DNA from: Salinarchaeum sp. Harcht-Bsk1
Lineage (GTDB): Archaea; Halobacteriota; Halobacteria; Halobacteriales; Salinarchaeaceae
Assembly: GCF_000403645.1 (NCBI RefSeq)
Contig: NC_021313.1
Span: 682,001-746,000 of the forward strand
Length of the DNA stretch: 64,000 nt
Direction of reading: 5' to 3'
Notes under the pieces: model-generated
Seen by the model: the letters and a program-made list of their open reading frames with translations, nothing else
What the model was told of the DNA's origin: nothing
The model's database searches: none
Made by a program: the position numbers and the translations under genes
Part shown: one piece after another, positions 30,159 to 38,544 of the stretch
How positions within the stretch are numbered: the first letter of the stretch is position 1
Layout: the number at the start of each line of letters is the position of its first letter

Positions 30159-30602
30159 TTAGAATGGCGCTTCGGGTCCTTCGTCGCGTGCTTCGGGTCC
30201 CTCGTCGCGTGCTTCGGGTCCCTCGTCGTTCGTCCCGCCGTCGGCTTCTGCAGCCGGTGCCGCAGTCTCACTCGCGGGAGCACCGGTCTCCAGATCTCCA
30301 TCCCACTCCCGATAGCCGCCCGCCAGGCTCGCGACGGCGTCGGCGTGGATGCCCTCGTAGCTCCCGAGGAGCCGGGCGGCCTGGATCGAACTCTCTCCGT
30401 GTGGGCAGACAGCGACGACCTCGTCGGCGTCCCAGTCGTAGGCGTCGACGCGCCGGGGAAGTTCCGGAAGCGGGACGTTGATCGCGCCGGGAACGTGCCC
30501 CAGCGCGAACTGTCGGGGCGAGCGGATGTCGACGACCGTGACCTCCTCGTCGTCGCTCGCGAGCTTCGACTGGACCTCGTCGGGATCGACCTCCCGTACC
30601 AT
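30159..30602 (-). CDS. rhodanese-like domain protein
   Basis: 147 residues. The rhodanese domain (VTVVDIRSPRQFALGHVPGA) carries active-site C66 in VCPHGESS, suited to single-domain sulfur transfer. The tail after residue 110 has three 7-residue repeats (DEGPEA plus a variable residue) encoded by 21-nt tandem repeats. It ends 40 nt from the convergent acc gene. Confidence 0.87.
   Translation of the reverse strand: MVREVDPDEVQSKLASDDEEVTVVDIRSPRQFALGHVPGAINVPLPELPRRVDAYDWDADEVVAVCPHGESSIQAARLLGSYEGIHADAVASLAGGYREWDGDLETGAPASETAAPAAEADGGTNDEGPEARDEGPEARDEGPEAPF
30169..30231 (-). repeat. 21-nt tandem repeat, three units, in the rhodanese gene
   Basis: Three units of 21 nt (30169-30189, 30190-30210, 30211-30231), almost identical, encode NDEGPEA, RDEGPEA and RDEGPEA. 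In-frame, so copy-number change would leave the gene open; likely strain-variable. Confidence 0.85.
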
Positions 30603-30694
30603 CGTTCGTGCTGGATAGCCCACCGAGGGGGAAACGGGTTTCGGAGGGCAGGCGAGGAGGCGCTGGTCGAGCCAGGCAGTCCGGGCGTGCCGGC

Positions 30695-31141
30695 TCAGGC
30701 CTCGGTCGCAGCATCGCGATCCGCCTCGACGCGTTCGAGGTACGTCCTGGTGAAGGAGGGCACGCCGTCGAGGCCGGCGAGTTCCGATGGCGTCAACCAG
30801 TGGACGGCATCGACTTCCTCGCCGGCACACGGGCGAGCCCGACCCTCGACGTAGGCCACACGCGTGAGGACGTTGAGACAGGTCGTCCCCTCGTCCGCCG
30901 TGAACGTCGAGCTATGGACGTAGCTGGGGGATTCGACGACGACACCGACTTCCTCCTCGACTTCCCGGATCGCCGTCGCTTCGATGGCGTCTGCCGTTCC
31001 TGGATCGGACTCGAGTTTGCCGCCGGGGAACCCCAGCAGGCCCGCTGCGTGCTCCTCGTCGGCGCCGCGTTCGATGAACAAGTACTCGTCGTCCCGATGC
31101 ACGGCGACGTCGACGTTGACGACGTACGCGAACTCGTCCAT
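30695..31141 (-). CDS. Nudix hydrolase
   Basis: About 148 residues. The Nudix region GFPGGKLESDPGTAD...REVEEEVGV is recognisable, but the loop between GGKLE and REVEEE is longer than the canonical G-x5-E-x7-RE spacing. The substrate is some nucleoside diphosphate linked compound. ATG 31141 is chosen over a GTG 9 nt upstream. It is divergent from dph6. Confidence 0.85.
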   Translation of the reverse strand: MDEFAYVVNVDVAVHRDDEYLFIERGADEEHAAGLLGFPGGKLESDPGTADAIEATAIREVEEEVGVVVESPSYVHSSTFTADEGTTCLNVLTRVAYVEGRARPCAGEEVDAVHWLTPSELAGLDGVPSFTRTYLERVEADRDAATEA

Positions 31142-31231
31142 GCAGGGCACCCTCGAGCGAGCGAGGAGTCAGTTTCGATGACGACGACCAGCATCGCAGC
31201 CGGTAAGTGCGATCGACTCGGAGATATCCCA

Positions 31232-31963
31232 ATGACGCAGGGCGTCTGGGCGAGCCTCTTCTCCGGCGGCAAGGACTCATCCTGGGCGTGCTATCGAGCA
31301 CTGGAGGAGGGCCTCCCCGTCGAACGCCTCGTCACGGTCCATCCTGGCGAGGACTCCTACATGTACCACGTTCCGGCGACCGACCTCGCCGAACTGGCCG
31401 CGGAGTCCATCGGGATCGAACTGGTGGAGGTCGATCCGGGCGACCTCGACGCAGCGGAGACGGTGGACTCGGGTGCACAGGGCGACGCTGAGCTAGAACC
31501 GCTGGAGGCTGCACTGGCCGAACTGGACGCCGACCTCGAAGCGAGCGGCGACGGCGGCCTCGCGGGCATCACCGCGGGCGCGATCGAGAGCGAGTTCCAG
31601 ACCAGCCGGATCGAGGCGATGGCAGAGCGACTCGACGTGGAGCTGTTCGCACCGCTCTGGCAGCGGGATCCCGAGGAGCTGGCCGCCGAGATGCTCGACG
31701 CGGGCTTCGAGATTCGGATCATTCAGGTCGCGGCAGCGGGGCTCGGTGAGGACTGGCTCGGGCGAACGCTGGATCGGGAGGCGCTCGACGAGCTCCGGGA
31801 GCTGGGGACGGAGTACGGCGTCCACCTGCTCGGCGAGGGCGGCGAGTTCGAGACGCTCGTCGTCGACGGGCCGCACATGGATCGCCGGATCGAACTGGAG
31901 ACGTCGACGGTCTGGGAGGGAACCCGCGGACACCTCGTGATCGAGGACGCCTGGCTGGAGTGA
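31232..31963 (+). CDS. dph6: diphthine-ammonia ligase
   Basis: 243 residues. N-terminal PP-loop ASLFSGGKDSSWACY binds ATP; the C-terminal HLLGEGGEFETLVVDGP is the family's second signature. It amidates diphthine on the aEF2 histidine, the last step of diphthamide synthesis. ATG 31232 follows a short upstream region with GATAT. Confidence 0.9.
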   Translation: MTQGVWASLFSGGKDSSWACYRALEEGLPVERLVTVHPGEDSYMYHVPATDLAELAAESIGIELVEVDPGDLDAAETVDSGAQGDAELEPLEAALAELDADLEASGDGGLAGITAGAIESEFQTSRIEAMAERLDVELFAPLWQRDPEELAAEMLDAGFEIRIIQVAAAGLGEDWLGRTLDREALDELRELGTEYGVHLLGEGGEFETLVVDGPHMDRRIELETSTVWEGTRGHLVIEDAWLE

Positions 31964-32011
31964 GTAAAGCGAGCTTTCGATCGCGACGCAAGTAACGCGA
32001 CAGCAAACCGC

Positions 32012-32083
32012 TTGGAAGCCCCCTTCCAGTCCCACCCGGCGGAGAGTGGTCGAGTCACACGAAATCCCCGGTGGACTGTGAAA
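32012..32083 (+). repeat. dispersed intergenic element, collapsed copy F
   Basis: Same collapsed form as copy E: TTGGAAGCCCCCTTCCAGTC, then CCCACCCGGC and the terminal GGTGGACTGTG segment. It shares GCAAAC[C/G]GC upstream with copy E. It lies between the convergent dph6 and methyltransferase genes. Confidence 0.7.
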
Positions 32084-32092
32084 GCTCGTGGT

Positions 32093-32863
32093 TCAGGCCT
32101 CCCGCTCCAGCGTCCAGACCTGGACTGCGTCGCCGTCTTCGAGGGCTTTGCCGTCGAACCCGCCCTGTACGTCCCACGAGTCGAACGGCGACGCCCGAGC
32201 GAGGAGTTCCACCTGTTGGTAGGGAAGCGGGCTGATCCGGTGGCTCGTCTCGTGGACGACCTCGCCGTCGAGGTCGCGGAGCTGGTTCTCCACCTCGACG
32301 ATTTGGCGAGGTTCGTCGACGAACTGGCTCCGGGTGCGGAGTTCGTGCTCGGAACCCCGGAAGTCGACGGTCTGGGGCTGCCACTCGCCGTAGGTCGCCT
32401 CGATCAGTTCGAAGTTGGGGACGAACACGTCGAAGACGAACCGGCCGCCGGAAACGAGGGCGTCGTAGACGGACTCGAAGACCGCCTGCTGGTCGTCGAC
32501 GGAGCGGGCGTGCTGGAGCGCGTTGAACGGACAGTAGACGAGGTCGTACCGGCCCTCGATCGCTCGATCCGTCGTCCCCGCGAGGTCGGTCATGTCGCCC
32601 TCCCAGACGGTGGCATCGAGGCCGCGGGCGGCGGCGCGATCCCGGAGAACGTCGAGCATCTCCGGCGAGACGTCGACGCCGTCCGCGTCCACGCCCGATT
32701 CGAGGACGTCGAGGTAGATGCGGCCGCTGCCGACGGCGAGTTCGAGAACCGGGCCATCGGCGGCGGTCGCACGGTCGACGTAGAACTCCACGTCGTCGTC
32801 GCGGGCAGCCGTCATCGCGTCGTAGATCGCCGCCATCTGCTCGTCGTAGCCGTGATCGGTCAT
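32093..32863 (-). CDS. class I SAM-dependent methyltransferase
   Basis: 256 residues. SAM-binding motif I LELAVGSGRIYLDV, motif II VDVSPEML, acidic WEGDMTDL, and the post-II YDLVYCPFNALQH. The methyl acceptor is unknown; sequence style resembles small-molecule methyltransferases. Confidence 0.87.
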   Translation of the reverse strand: MTDHGYDEQMAAIYDAMTAARDDDVEFYVDRATAADGPVLELAVGSGRIYLDVLESGVDADGVDVSPEMLDVLRDRAAARGLDATVWEGDMTDLAGTTDRAIEGRYDLVYCPFNALQHARSVDDQQAVFESVYDALVSGGRFVFDVFVPNFELIEATYGEWQPQTVDFRGSEHELRTRSQFVDEPRQIVEVENQLRDLDGEVVHETSHRISPLPYQQVELLARASPFDSWDVQGGFDGKALEDGDAVQVWTLEREA

Positions 32864-32959
32864 GCTACAAGCTGTGAGGGCGAGCCTATCAACGGTTCGG
32901 GCGGCGTGGGAAGCGCTAACATGGCGACGCGCCCGGTCTCTGGAAACGAAAACGCGGAT

Positions 32960-33082
32960 TCAGGCAGTGGGCGCCGGCACGATTTCTGTCCGGTGACAGT
33001 ACGGACAGCGATACTCCCAGACGCGGGTCGTCTGATCGTCGAGGTGGAACAGTTCGCCACAGCCCGGGCACCGATTCTTCAT
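32960..33082 (-). CDS. 40-residue zinc-finger protein
   Basis: A complete small protein with two CPxC pairs (C5, C8 and C26, C29), a four-cysteine zinc site of the kind common in haloarchaeal small proteins. On the coding strand a T-rich box (plus strand AAAATAAG at 33105-33112) sits about 26 nt before the ATG, so the mRNA is leaderless. Its role is unknown. Confidence 0.75.
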   Translation of the reverse strand: MKNRCPGCGELFHLDDQTTRVWEYRCPYCHRTEIVPAPTA

Positions 33083-33164
33083 AGACGTTCGTACGAGATT
33101 CGGCAAAATAAGCGTGCTGCCGACCTGCTGGTGGCCGGTGGCGTTGCGACCCCGTTCGAGGCCC

Positions 33165-34136
33165 TCACTCCCCGCCGTTGGCGATCCGCGTGTGCGCCCC
33201 GATCTGCGCGCCGGCGAGGTTGAGGTTCTCGAGGACGGTCTCCTCGTCGATGATCGACGAGCGGATCTCACAGGAGTGCAACGTGGCCTCGGGGAAGACG
33301 ATCGCTCGTTCGAGTTCCGTGTCGACGATCTCCGCGTCGGCCATGACGTGGACGTTCTCGCCGAGGTCGGAGTTCTCGACGGTCGCCGAGGGGTGGACCA
33401 GTTGTCCGCCGTCGAGATACCAGGAGACTGCGTCGAGATAGGAGTCTGGCGTGCCGATGTCGAACCACGCCTCGTCGAAGGTGAAGGCGTTGACGCGCTC
33501 GCGGTCGACGAGCCACTGGACGAACCACCCGGGCTCGTCGGGGTTGTTGTCCCCGGCGAGATACGTCTGGAGGAGCCCCAAGGTGTCCGCCGGGAAGCCG
33601 TAACACGCGATCGAGACGAGCGTGCTCGCAGGCTGTTCGGGCTTCTCCTCGAAGTCGACCACGCGGCCGTCGTCGACGTCGATAACGCCGTAGGACGTCG
33701 CGCGATCCCTGGAGCCAACGTCGTACGCGGCGATGGTGGGCGTGCCCACCGACTGGAACTCGTCGACGAACTCCGAGACGGAGAAGCTGATGAGGTTGTC
33801 GCCGGCGATGACGAGCGTGTCGTCGGTCAGGCGCTCGCGATCGACGAGCTGGGCGAGCGCGCCGATGACGCCGAACTTCTCGGATTCCTCCGTCGTCTCC
33901 TCGACGGAGAGCTGGGGCTTCTCGAAAGAGGACTCCTCGAGGTGGATCTCGAACTCCTCGGCGAAGCGCTCGTTCGTCGAGACGTAGACGTCGTCGATGC
34001 GGTCGTCGGCTTCGAGTTCCTCGAAGATGCGATCGATGACCGTCGACTCACCGATGGGGAGGAACATCTTCGGGCGATGGCGGGTGATCGGCCAGAGTCT
34101 GGTGGCGTACCCGCCGGCGAGGACGATCGCGTCCAT
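33165..34136 (-). CDS. sugar-phosphate nucleotidyltransferase
   Basis: 323 residues. N-terminal AIVLAGGYATRLWPITRHRPK is the NTP-binding loop; VIAGDNLISFSV carries the metal Asp; a C-terminal left-handed beta-helix (PSATVENSDLGENVHV and following) closes the protein. Activates a sugar-1-phosphate for glycan or S-layer glycosylation. The substrate (glucose, UTP or dTTP) cannot be told. Confidence 0.9.
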   Translation of the reverse strand: MDAIVLAGGYATRLWPITRHRPKMFLPIGESTVIDRIFEELEADDRIDDVYVSTNERFAEEFEIHLEESSFEKPQLSVEETTEESEKFGVIGALAQLVDRERLTDDTLVIAGDNLISFSVSEFVDEFQSVGTPTIAAYDVGSRDRATSYGVIDVDDGRVVDFEEKPEQPASTLVSIACYGFPADTLGLLQTYLAGDNNPDEPGWFVQWLVDRERVNAFTFDEAWFDIGTPDSYLDAVSWYLDGGQLVHPSATVENSDLGENVHVMADAEIVDTELERAIVFPEATLHSCEIRSSIIDEETVLENLNLAGAQIGAHTRIANGGE

Positions 34137-34305
34137 ACGGGTGCGACAGCAAGGACGGCTATGTGCTTTTTGACTCGGTGCCTGTTCTGGGTGGGTCCCG
34201 GTAGGCCGATGCTACCAACGCGGTTAGCGGCTGGGAACCACTCGAAGCACACGAGTCAGGAGTGGAGCCATCGTAGCAACCTGGTCGCTGTCGAGTGGCC
34301 GCCGG

Positions 34306-35469
34306 TCACTCTTGCTCGGCTGGAACGTGTCGACATCGATAGCCCGCCGCCGTCCGATCGACCGACTCGACCGCGTAGAGCCGGAGCCGGCGCTCCTGTT
34401 TCGTCCTGACCGGCACGTCGTAGAATTCGGCGTCGTAGCCGAGCTCGTCGCCCGCTGCTCGTCGGTTCGCCACGAACTCGCGGTGTGCAGCGAGGCGATC
34501 GGCCGCGATCGCTCGCGACCGCTGCGGAACTGTCTCGACCCCGTCCTCGAAGGCCCGAAGCAGGACTGGGTCACGCTCGATACCGACCGAGTGCCGTCCC
34601 GACGCCATCGCCGCCGTCGTGGTCGTTCCAGTCCCCCAGAACGGGTCGAGCACGGTGTCGCCGTAGACTGAAAACATGTTCACGAGACGGTGGGGGATCT
34701 CGATGGGATAGGCCGCCGAGCGCTCCCTGACGGTGTCGTCGGCCACCGGCCCGTCGCCGAGCGCCTGGCGCTCGCCCCGTACGTCCGTCCAGACGTCGGA
34801 GAACCACTCGTTGCGTTCCTCCCAGAAGTAGGCGGCTTCGTACCGACGATCCGCACCGGGTTCCAACGAGCGACGCTCGCCGTTACGGAAGACGAGGACG
34901 TACTCGTGCTCCAGAGTGGCGTACGCGTTCGGGGGCACCATCCCCGATCCCATGAACTTCGCGGCGCTGTTGGCGGGCTTGCGCCAGAGGATCTCGGGGA
35001 GGGGGTCGAATCCGAGGTCCGCGAAGGCGTCGACGATACGGGCGTGGTTCTGGTAGACCCGGAAGCGATCGAGCGTCCGAGTCGCGTCGCCGACGTTGAC
35101 GCAGGCGATGCCACCGGGGACGAGCACGCGCTGGACCTCCTCCCAGGCGGCGTAGAGGATGTCGTGCATCGCGTCGAAGGCCGCCTCGCCGTCGAGGTCG
35201 TCCGCGCGGTCGTCGCCGTCGAACGAGTCCTCGCCGTCACCGATTTCGAGGCCCAGGGCCTCGGCGATCGCGGGATCGAGGCTCGCGAACAGGTCGTCCC
35301 ATTGCTCGATCATCGGGTACGGCGGCGAGGTGACGACCAGTTCGACGGAGTCGTCGGGCAACGGCAGGTCGCGGGCGTCGCCCACGAGCGGAACGTGCGT
35401 GGTCGAGAACGACTCGCCGTCGGCCCCGGAAGCGGCGAATCCGTCGCCACCGAAGGCGCCACCCGACAC
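34306..35469 (-). CDS. site-specific DNA methyltransferase (beta class)
   Basis: 387 residues. TSPPYP (motif IV) precedes the SAM-binding FWGTGTTTTAAMASGR near the C-terminus, the order of beta-class N4/N6 amino-methyltransferases. No restriction enzyme adjoins it. In haloarchaea a conserved solitary enzyme of this type (Zim) methylates CTAG; this could be its homologue, but that is an inference. GTG start at 35469, 3 nt after the geranylgeranyl reductase stop, so they share a transcript. Confidence 0.88.
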   Translation of the reverse strand: MSGGAFGGDGFAASGADGESFSTTHVPLVGDARDLPLPDDSVELVVTSPPYPMIEQWDDLFASLDPAIAEALGLEIGDGEDSFDGDDRADDLDGEAAFDAMHDILYAAWEEVQRVLVPGGIACVNVGDATRTLDRFRVYQNHARIVDAFADLGFDPLPEILWRKPANSAAKFMGSGMVPPNAYATLEHEYVLVFRNGERRSLEPGADRRYEAAYFWEERNEWFSDVWTDVRGERQALGDGPVADDTVRERSAAYPIEIPHRLVNMFSVYGDTVLDPFWGTGTTTTAAMASGRHSVGIERDPVLLRAFEDGVETVPQRSRAIAADRLAAHREFVANRRAAGDELGYDAEFYDVPVRTKQERRLRLYAVESVDRTAAGYRCRHVPAEQE

Positions 35470-35472
35470 GAG

Positions 35473-36864
35473 TCAGTACTTCGGATCCGCGCCGGTGGTG
35501 GCGTAGACCCGGTCCATGATCTCGTCGCGCTCGGCCTGCCAGTCGTCGAAGGCGGCGGGCGAACTCGGGTACTGCTCGTAGTGGGCGAGGAGGTCGTCGG
35601 CGACGGACTTGGTCTTGTAGAGCCCGTAGATGTCCCGCCAGTAACCGAAGCTGTCGATGGCCATCCGGGCCTTGAGCCGCCAGGAGAGGCTGGTCGAGCC
35701 TTCGTAGAGCGACTCGGCGATCTTCTCGCCGGGCATCGCCGCGAGCAGGCCCATCATCTCGTCGATGTCGACCGCGGTCGAGAGGATGTTGTAGACGTCG
35801 AGGGCGGCGTAGCGCGCGCCGAAGTGGTCCATCACGCGCTCGTTGTACTCCCAGAGCGCGTCCTCGGTCGGGCCACCGTTGGAGAGCGCGTCCATCGCGG
35901 CCTCGGCGGCGTACTTGCCCGCGTACGCGGCGCCGGCGATCCCGCCGCCGGTGGTGGGGTTGACGTGCCCGGCGGCGTCGCCGACGGCCATGTAGCCGGG
36001 GGCGACCGCGGAGTCGTATGGTCTACGGGTGGGGAGCGCGGCGCCGAGTTTGTCCTCGACCTCCGCGCCCTCGAACTCGGGACGCTCCCGGAGGTCGCGC
36101 TTGAGATCGTCGACCAGCTGCATCGGCTCTTCGGTCATCTGGAAGCCGAGACCCGCGTTGATCTCGGTTTCGGTGCGAGGGAAGTACCAGAGGTAGCCCG
36201 CGGCGCGCTCGGTCGGCTTGAACACGAGGGCGTCCTCCCACTCGACGGGCTCCTCGACGTGAACGATCTCGCGATAGGCCGAGCAGAACTGGCTGTAGGT
36301 GACGTTCGTGTCGAACGTGGTGTCCTCGAAGTCCGTCTCGTCCTGGAGCAGGCTGAGCGCGCCGGCGGCGTCGATCACGACCCCTGCGTCGTACTCGACG
36401 GGCTCGCCCTTGCGCGTGGCTTTCAGGCCAGTGACGCGGCCAGAACCGTCGGGGCTCGGTTCGCCACTGTCGTCCTCCTGGAGAACCGTCTGGACCACGG
36501 TGTCGTAGTGGATGTCGACGCCAGCGTCGTCGGCCGCGTCGATGATCCGGCGGCCGTACTCCCAGCGATCGATGACCGCGAGTTCGCCGGGGACCGGGAT
36601 CTCGAGGACGGTGTCCTCGGACGGGATCTCGAACCGGCCGTGGTCGACGCCGGTGTTGGTGAACGCCGGTTCGATGCGCTCTTTCGGGATCGACTCCGGG
36701 AACGCGTCAGCCCCCTTCAACGCGTCGCCGCAGGCGATGTGGCCGGCCTCTTCCTCCGATTTCCGCTCGACGATCGCGACGTCGAGACCGGCCTGGGCCG
36801 CGGTCGCAGCCGCGTAGCACCCTGCGGTGCCGGCGCCGGCAACGACCACGTCGTAGTCTGGCAT
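35473..36864 (-). CDS. geranylgeranyl reductase family flavoprotein
   Basis: 463 residues. FAD-binding VVVAGAGTAGCYAAATAA at the N-terminus, later GYMAVGDAAGHVNPTTGGG. Members saturate the isoprenoid chains of archaeal ether lipids or of menaquinone and dolichol. The plus-strand TTTATA near 36897-36903 (TATAAA on the coding strand) about 35 nt before the ATG is its promoter. It is divergent from a 2Fe-2S ferredoxin gene that could be its electron donor. Confidence 0.9.
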   Translation of the reverse strand: MPDYDVVVAGAGTAGCYAAATAAQAGLDVAIVERKSEEEAGHIACGDALKGADAFPESIPKERIEPAFTNTGVDHGRFEIPSEDTVLEIPVPGELAVIDRWEYGRRIIDAADDAGVDIHYDTVVQTVLQEDDSGEPSPDGSGRVTGLKATRKGEPVEYDAGVVIDAAGALSLLQDETDFEDTTFDTNVTYSQFCSAYREIVHVEEPVEWEDALVFKPTERAAGYLWYFPRTETEINAGLGFQMTEEPMQLVDDLKRDLRERPEFEGAEVEDKLGAALPTRRPYDSAVAPGYMAVGDAAGHVNPTTGGGIAGAAYAGKYAAEAAMDALSNGGPTEDALWEYNERVMDHFGARYAALDVYNILSTAVDIDEMMGLLAAMPGEKIAESLYEGSTSLSWRLKARMAIDSFGYWRDIYGLYKTKSVADDLLAHYEQYPSSPAAFDDWQAERDEIMDRVYATTGADPKY

Positions 36865-36985
36865 GTTCGCCGATGCGACACCGAGCGAGAAAACTCTTTA
36901 TACGCCGGTGGCCGCGATCCCGCAGTCCCACCGACCGGGAGTCGCAGGGAAACGGTTTTGCCGGGGGACGAACCATTCGAGCACA

Positions 36986-37318
36986 ATGACCGACTACACC
37001 GTCGAGTTCGTCGGGACCGGCGAGACGATCACGGTCGCCGACACCGAGACGATCCTCTCGCGGTGCATCGAGGAGGGGATCGCCCAGGAGTACTCCTGCC
37101 GCGTGGGGATGTGCCTGGCCTGCTCCGCGGAGATCCTGGAGGGCGAGGTCACCCAGCCCGCGGCCCGTGCGCTGACCGAGGATGAGGCCGAGCGGTTCGC
37201 GCTGACCTGTATGGCCCGCCCGCAGTCCGACCTGAAACTCGATCGCGGCGTGTACCCGCCGAGCATCGAGGACGACGCCGAGACCACTGGCGACGCGACG
37301 GCTGCCGCGGACGACTGA
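36986..37318 (+). CDS. 2Fe-2S ferredoxin
   Basis: 110 residues, plant-type ferredoxin: C38, C43, C46 and C75 with C-x4-C-x2-C then 28-residue spacing. The end is Asp/Glu/Ala-rich (halophilic). Located just divergent from the geranylgeranyl reductase gene, which makes it a reasonable candidate for its reductant. Confidence 0.92.
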   Translation: MTDYTVEFVGTGETITVADTETILSRCIEEGIAQEYSCRVGMCLACSAEILEGEVTQPAARALTEDEAERFALTCMARPQSDLKLDRGVYPPSIEDDAETTGDATAAADD

Positions 37319-37458
37319 GTCGAGGGTCGTTCCGGCGGCGCTGCTTCTCTCCGTGAACCTGCTCGGAAGTGCGACGAGACCGTCGCTCGGGTGTTCGTGC
37401 GACACCACCACACGATCGGCGTGCCGTTAGGAACGATCGTAGCGTAGCACCGCCTCGA

Positions 37459-38544
37459 ATGCCCTCCAGACGAACCGTCCTCGAGGCGATAGCAGGTCTC
37501 GCGACGGCGGGCGCCGTCGGACTCGCCGGCTGCCTCGAGCAGGGCGGGAGCGCCGATCCGCCGTCCTCCGATCCCGACGCGGCAGTCGGTCCGTCACCGC
37601 CGACCGCCGAGCGGAACCTTCCGCGTGCCTATTCCATGCAGGAGCTTCGCGACGCCGTGCTCAACGGCGGGGTCAGTCAGGACGGGATCCCCTCGATCGA
37701 CGACCCGTCGTTCGAGTCCCCGAACTCGGCTGGTCTCGACGACGGCGATCCGGTGTTCGGCGTCGAGCGGAACGGCGAGGCCAAGGCATACCCCCAGCGC
37801 GTCCTGGTCCACCACGAAATCGTCAACGACCGCCTCGGCGACGAACCGGTCGCGATCACGTACTGTCCGCTCACCGGGACGGTCCAGGGGTTCCGTCGGG
37901 GCGACACCGAGTTCGGCGTCTCCGGGAACCTCCTGAACGACAACCTCGTCATGTACGACCGGGCGACGGAGTCCTGGTGGCCCCAGATCCTCGCGACGGC
38001 GATCGCCGGCGATCACGTCGGCCACGAACTCCAGGAGTTCGAGGTCACCTGGACGACGTTCGGCCGCTGGACCGGGGCCCACCCCGACACCGCGATCCTC
38101 TCCGAGGACACCGGCTACGTCCGGGACTACGGCGACGACCCCTACGGCGAGTACAACCCGAAAGACGCCTACTACCAGAACCGGGGGATCTTCTTCGACG
38201 TGACCAACGAGGACGACCGCCTCCACCCGAAGACGGTGGTGATGGGTGCACGGACCGCCGACGGCGCGCTCGCAATCGAGAAGGAGGCGATCCGGAGCGC
38301 CGGCGTCCGTGAGACGACCGTCGGCGGGACGCCCTTCGTCGCCGTTTACGAACCGAGCCTCGACACCGCCGTCGTCTACCGGAACGCGGAGGACCGCGAC
38401 CTCGGCCACGACGGCGAGCGGCCGACCGTCGACGGCGAGGCCTTCGATCCCGAGTCGCTCCCACTGGAGCGCGTGATCAGCTTCGACGCCATGTGGTTCG
38501 CATGGGCGGCAGACTACCCGAATACAGCACTCGTGACGGCATGA
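37459..38544 (+). CDS. DUF3179 Tat lipoprotein
   Basis: 361 residues. Tat motif SRRT (R4, R5) and lipobox LAGC with C25 predict a membrane-anchored extracellular protein. DUF3179 is marked by AITYCPLTGTVQGF and LVMYDRATESWWPQ. The function of DUF3179 is unknown; the conserved CPLTG Cys suggests redox or metal chemistry. It overlaps by 4 nt (ATGA) with a Cys-containing membrane protein gene, so the two work in one operon. Confidence 0.88.
   Translation: MPSRRTVLEAIAGLATAGAVGLAGCLEQGGSADPPSSDPDAAVGPSPPTAERNLPRAYSMQELRDAVLNGGVSQDGIPSIDDPSFESPNSAGLDDGDPVFGVERNGEAKAYPQRVLVHHEIVNDRLGDEPVAITYCPLTGTVQGFRRGDTEFGVSGNLLNDNLVMYDRATESWWPQILATAIAGDHVGHELQEFEVTWTTFGRWTGAHPDTAILSEDTGYVRDYGDDPYGEYNPKDAYYQNRGIFFDVTNEDDRLHPKTVVMGARTADGALAIEKEAIRSAGVRETTVGGTPFVAVYEPSLDTAVVYRNAEDRDLGHDGERPTVDGEAFDPESLPLERVISFDAMWFAWAADYPNTALVTA

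Noticed and set aside
34690-37185. 831-codon open frame opposite the methyltransferase and geranylgeranyl reductase
   Set aside because: Shadow of two well-supported genes; the true gene in this frame is only the 110-aa ferredoxin on the plus strand from 36986.
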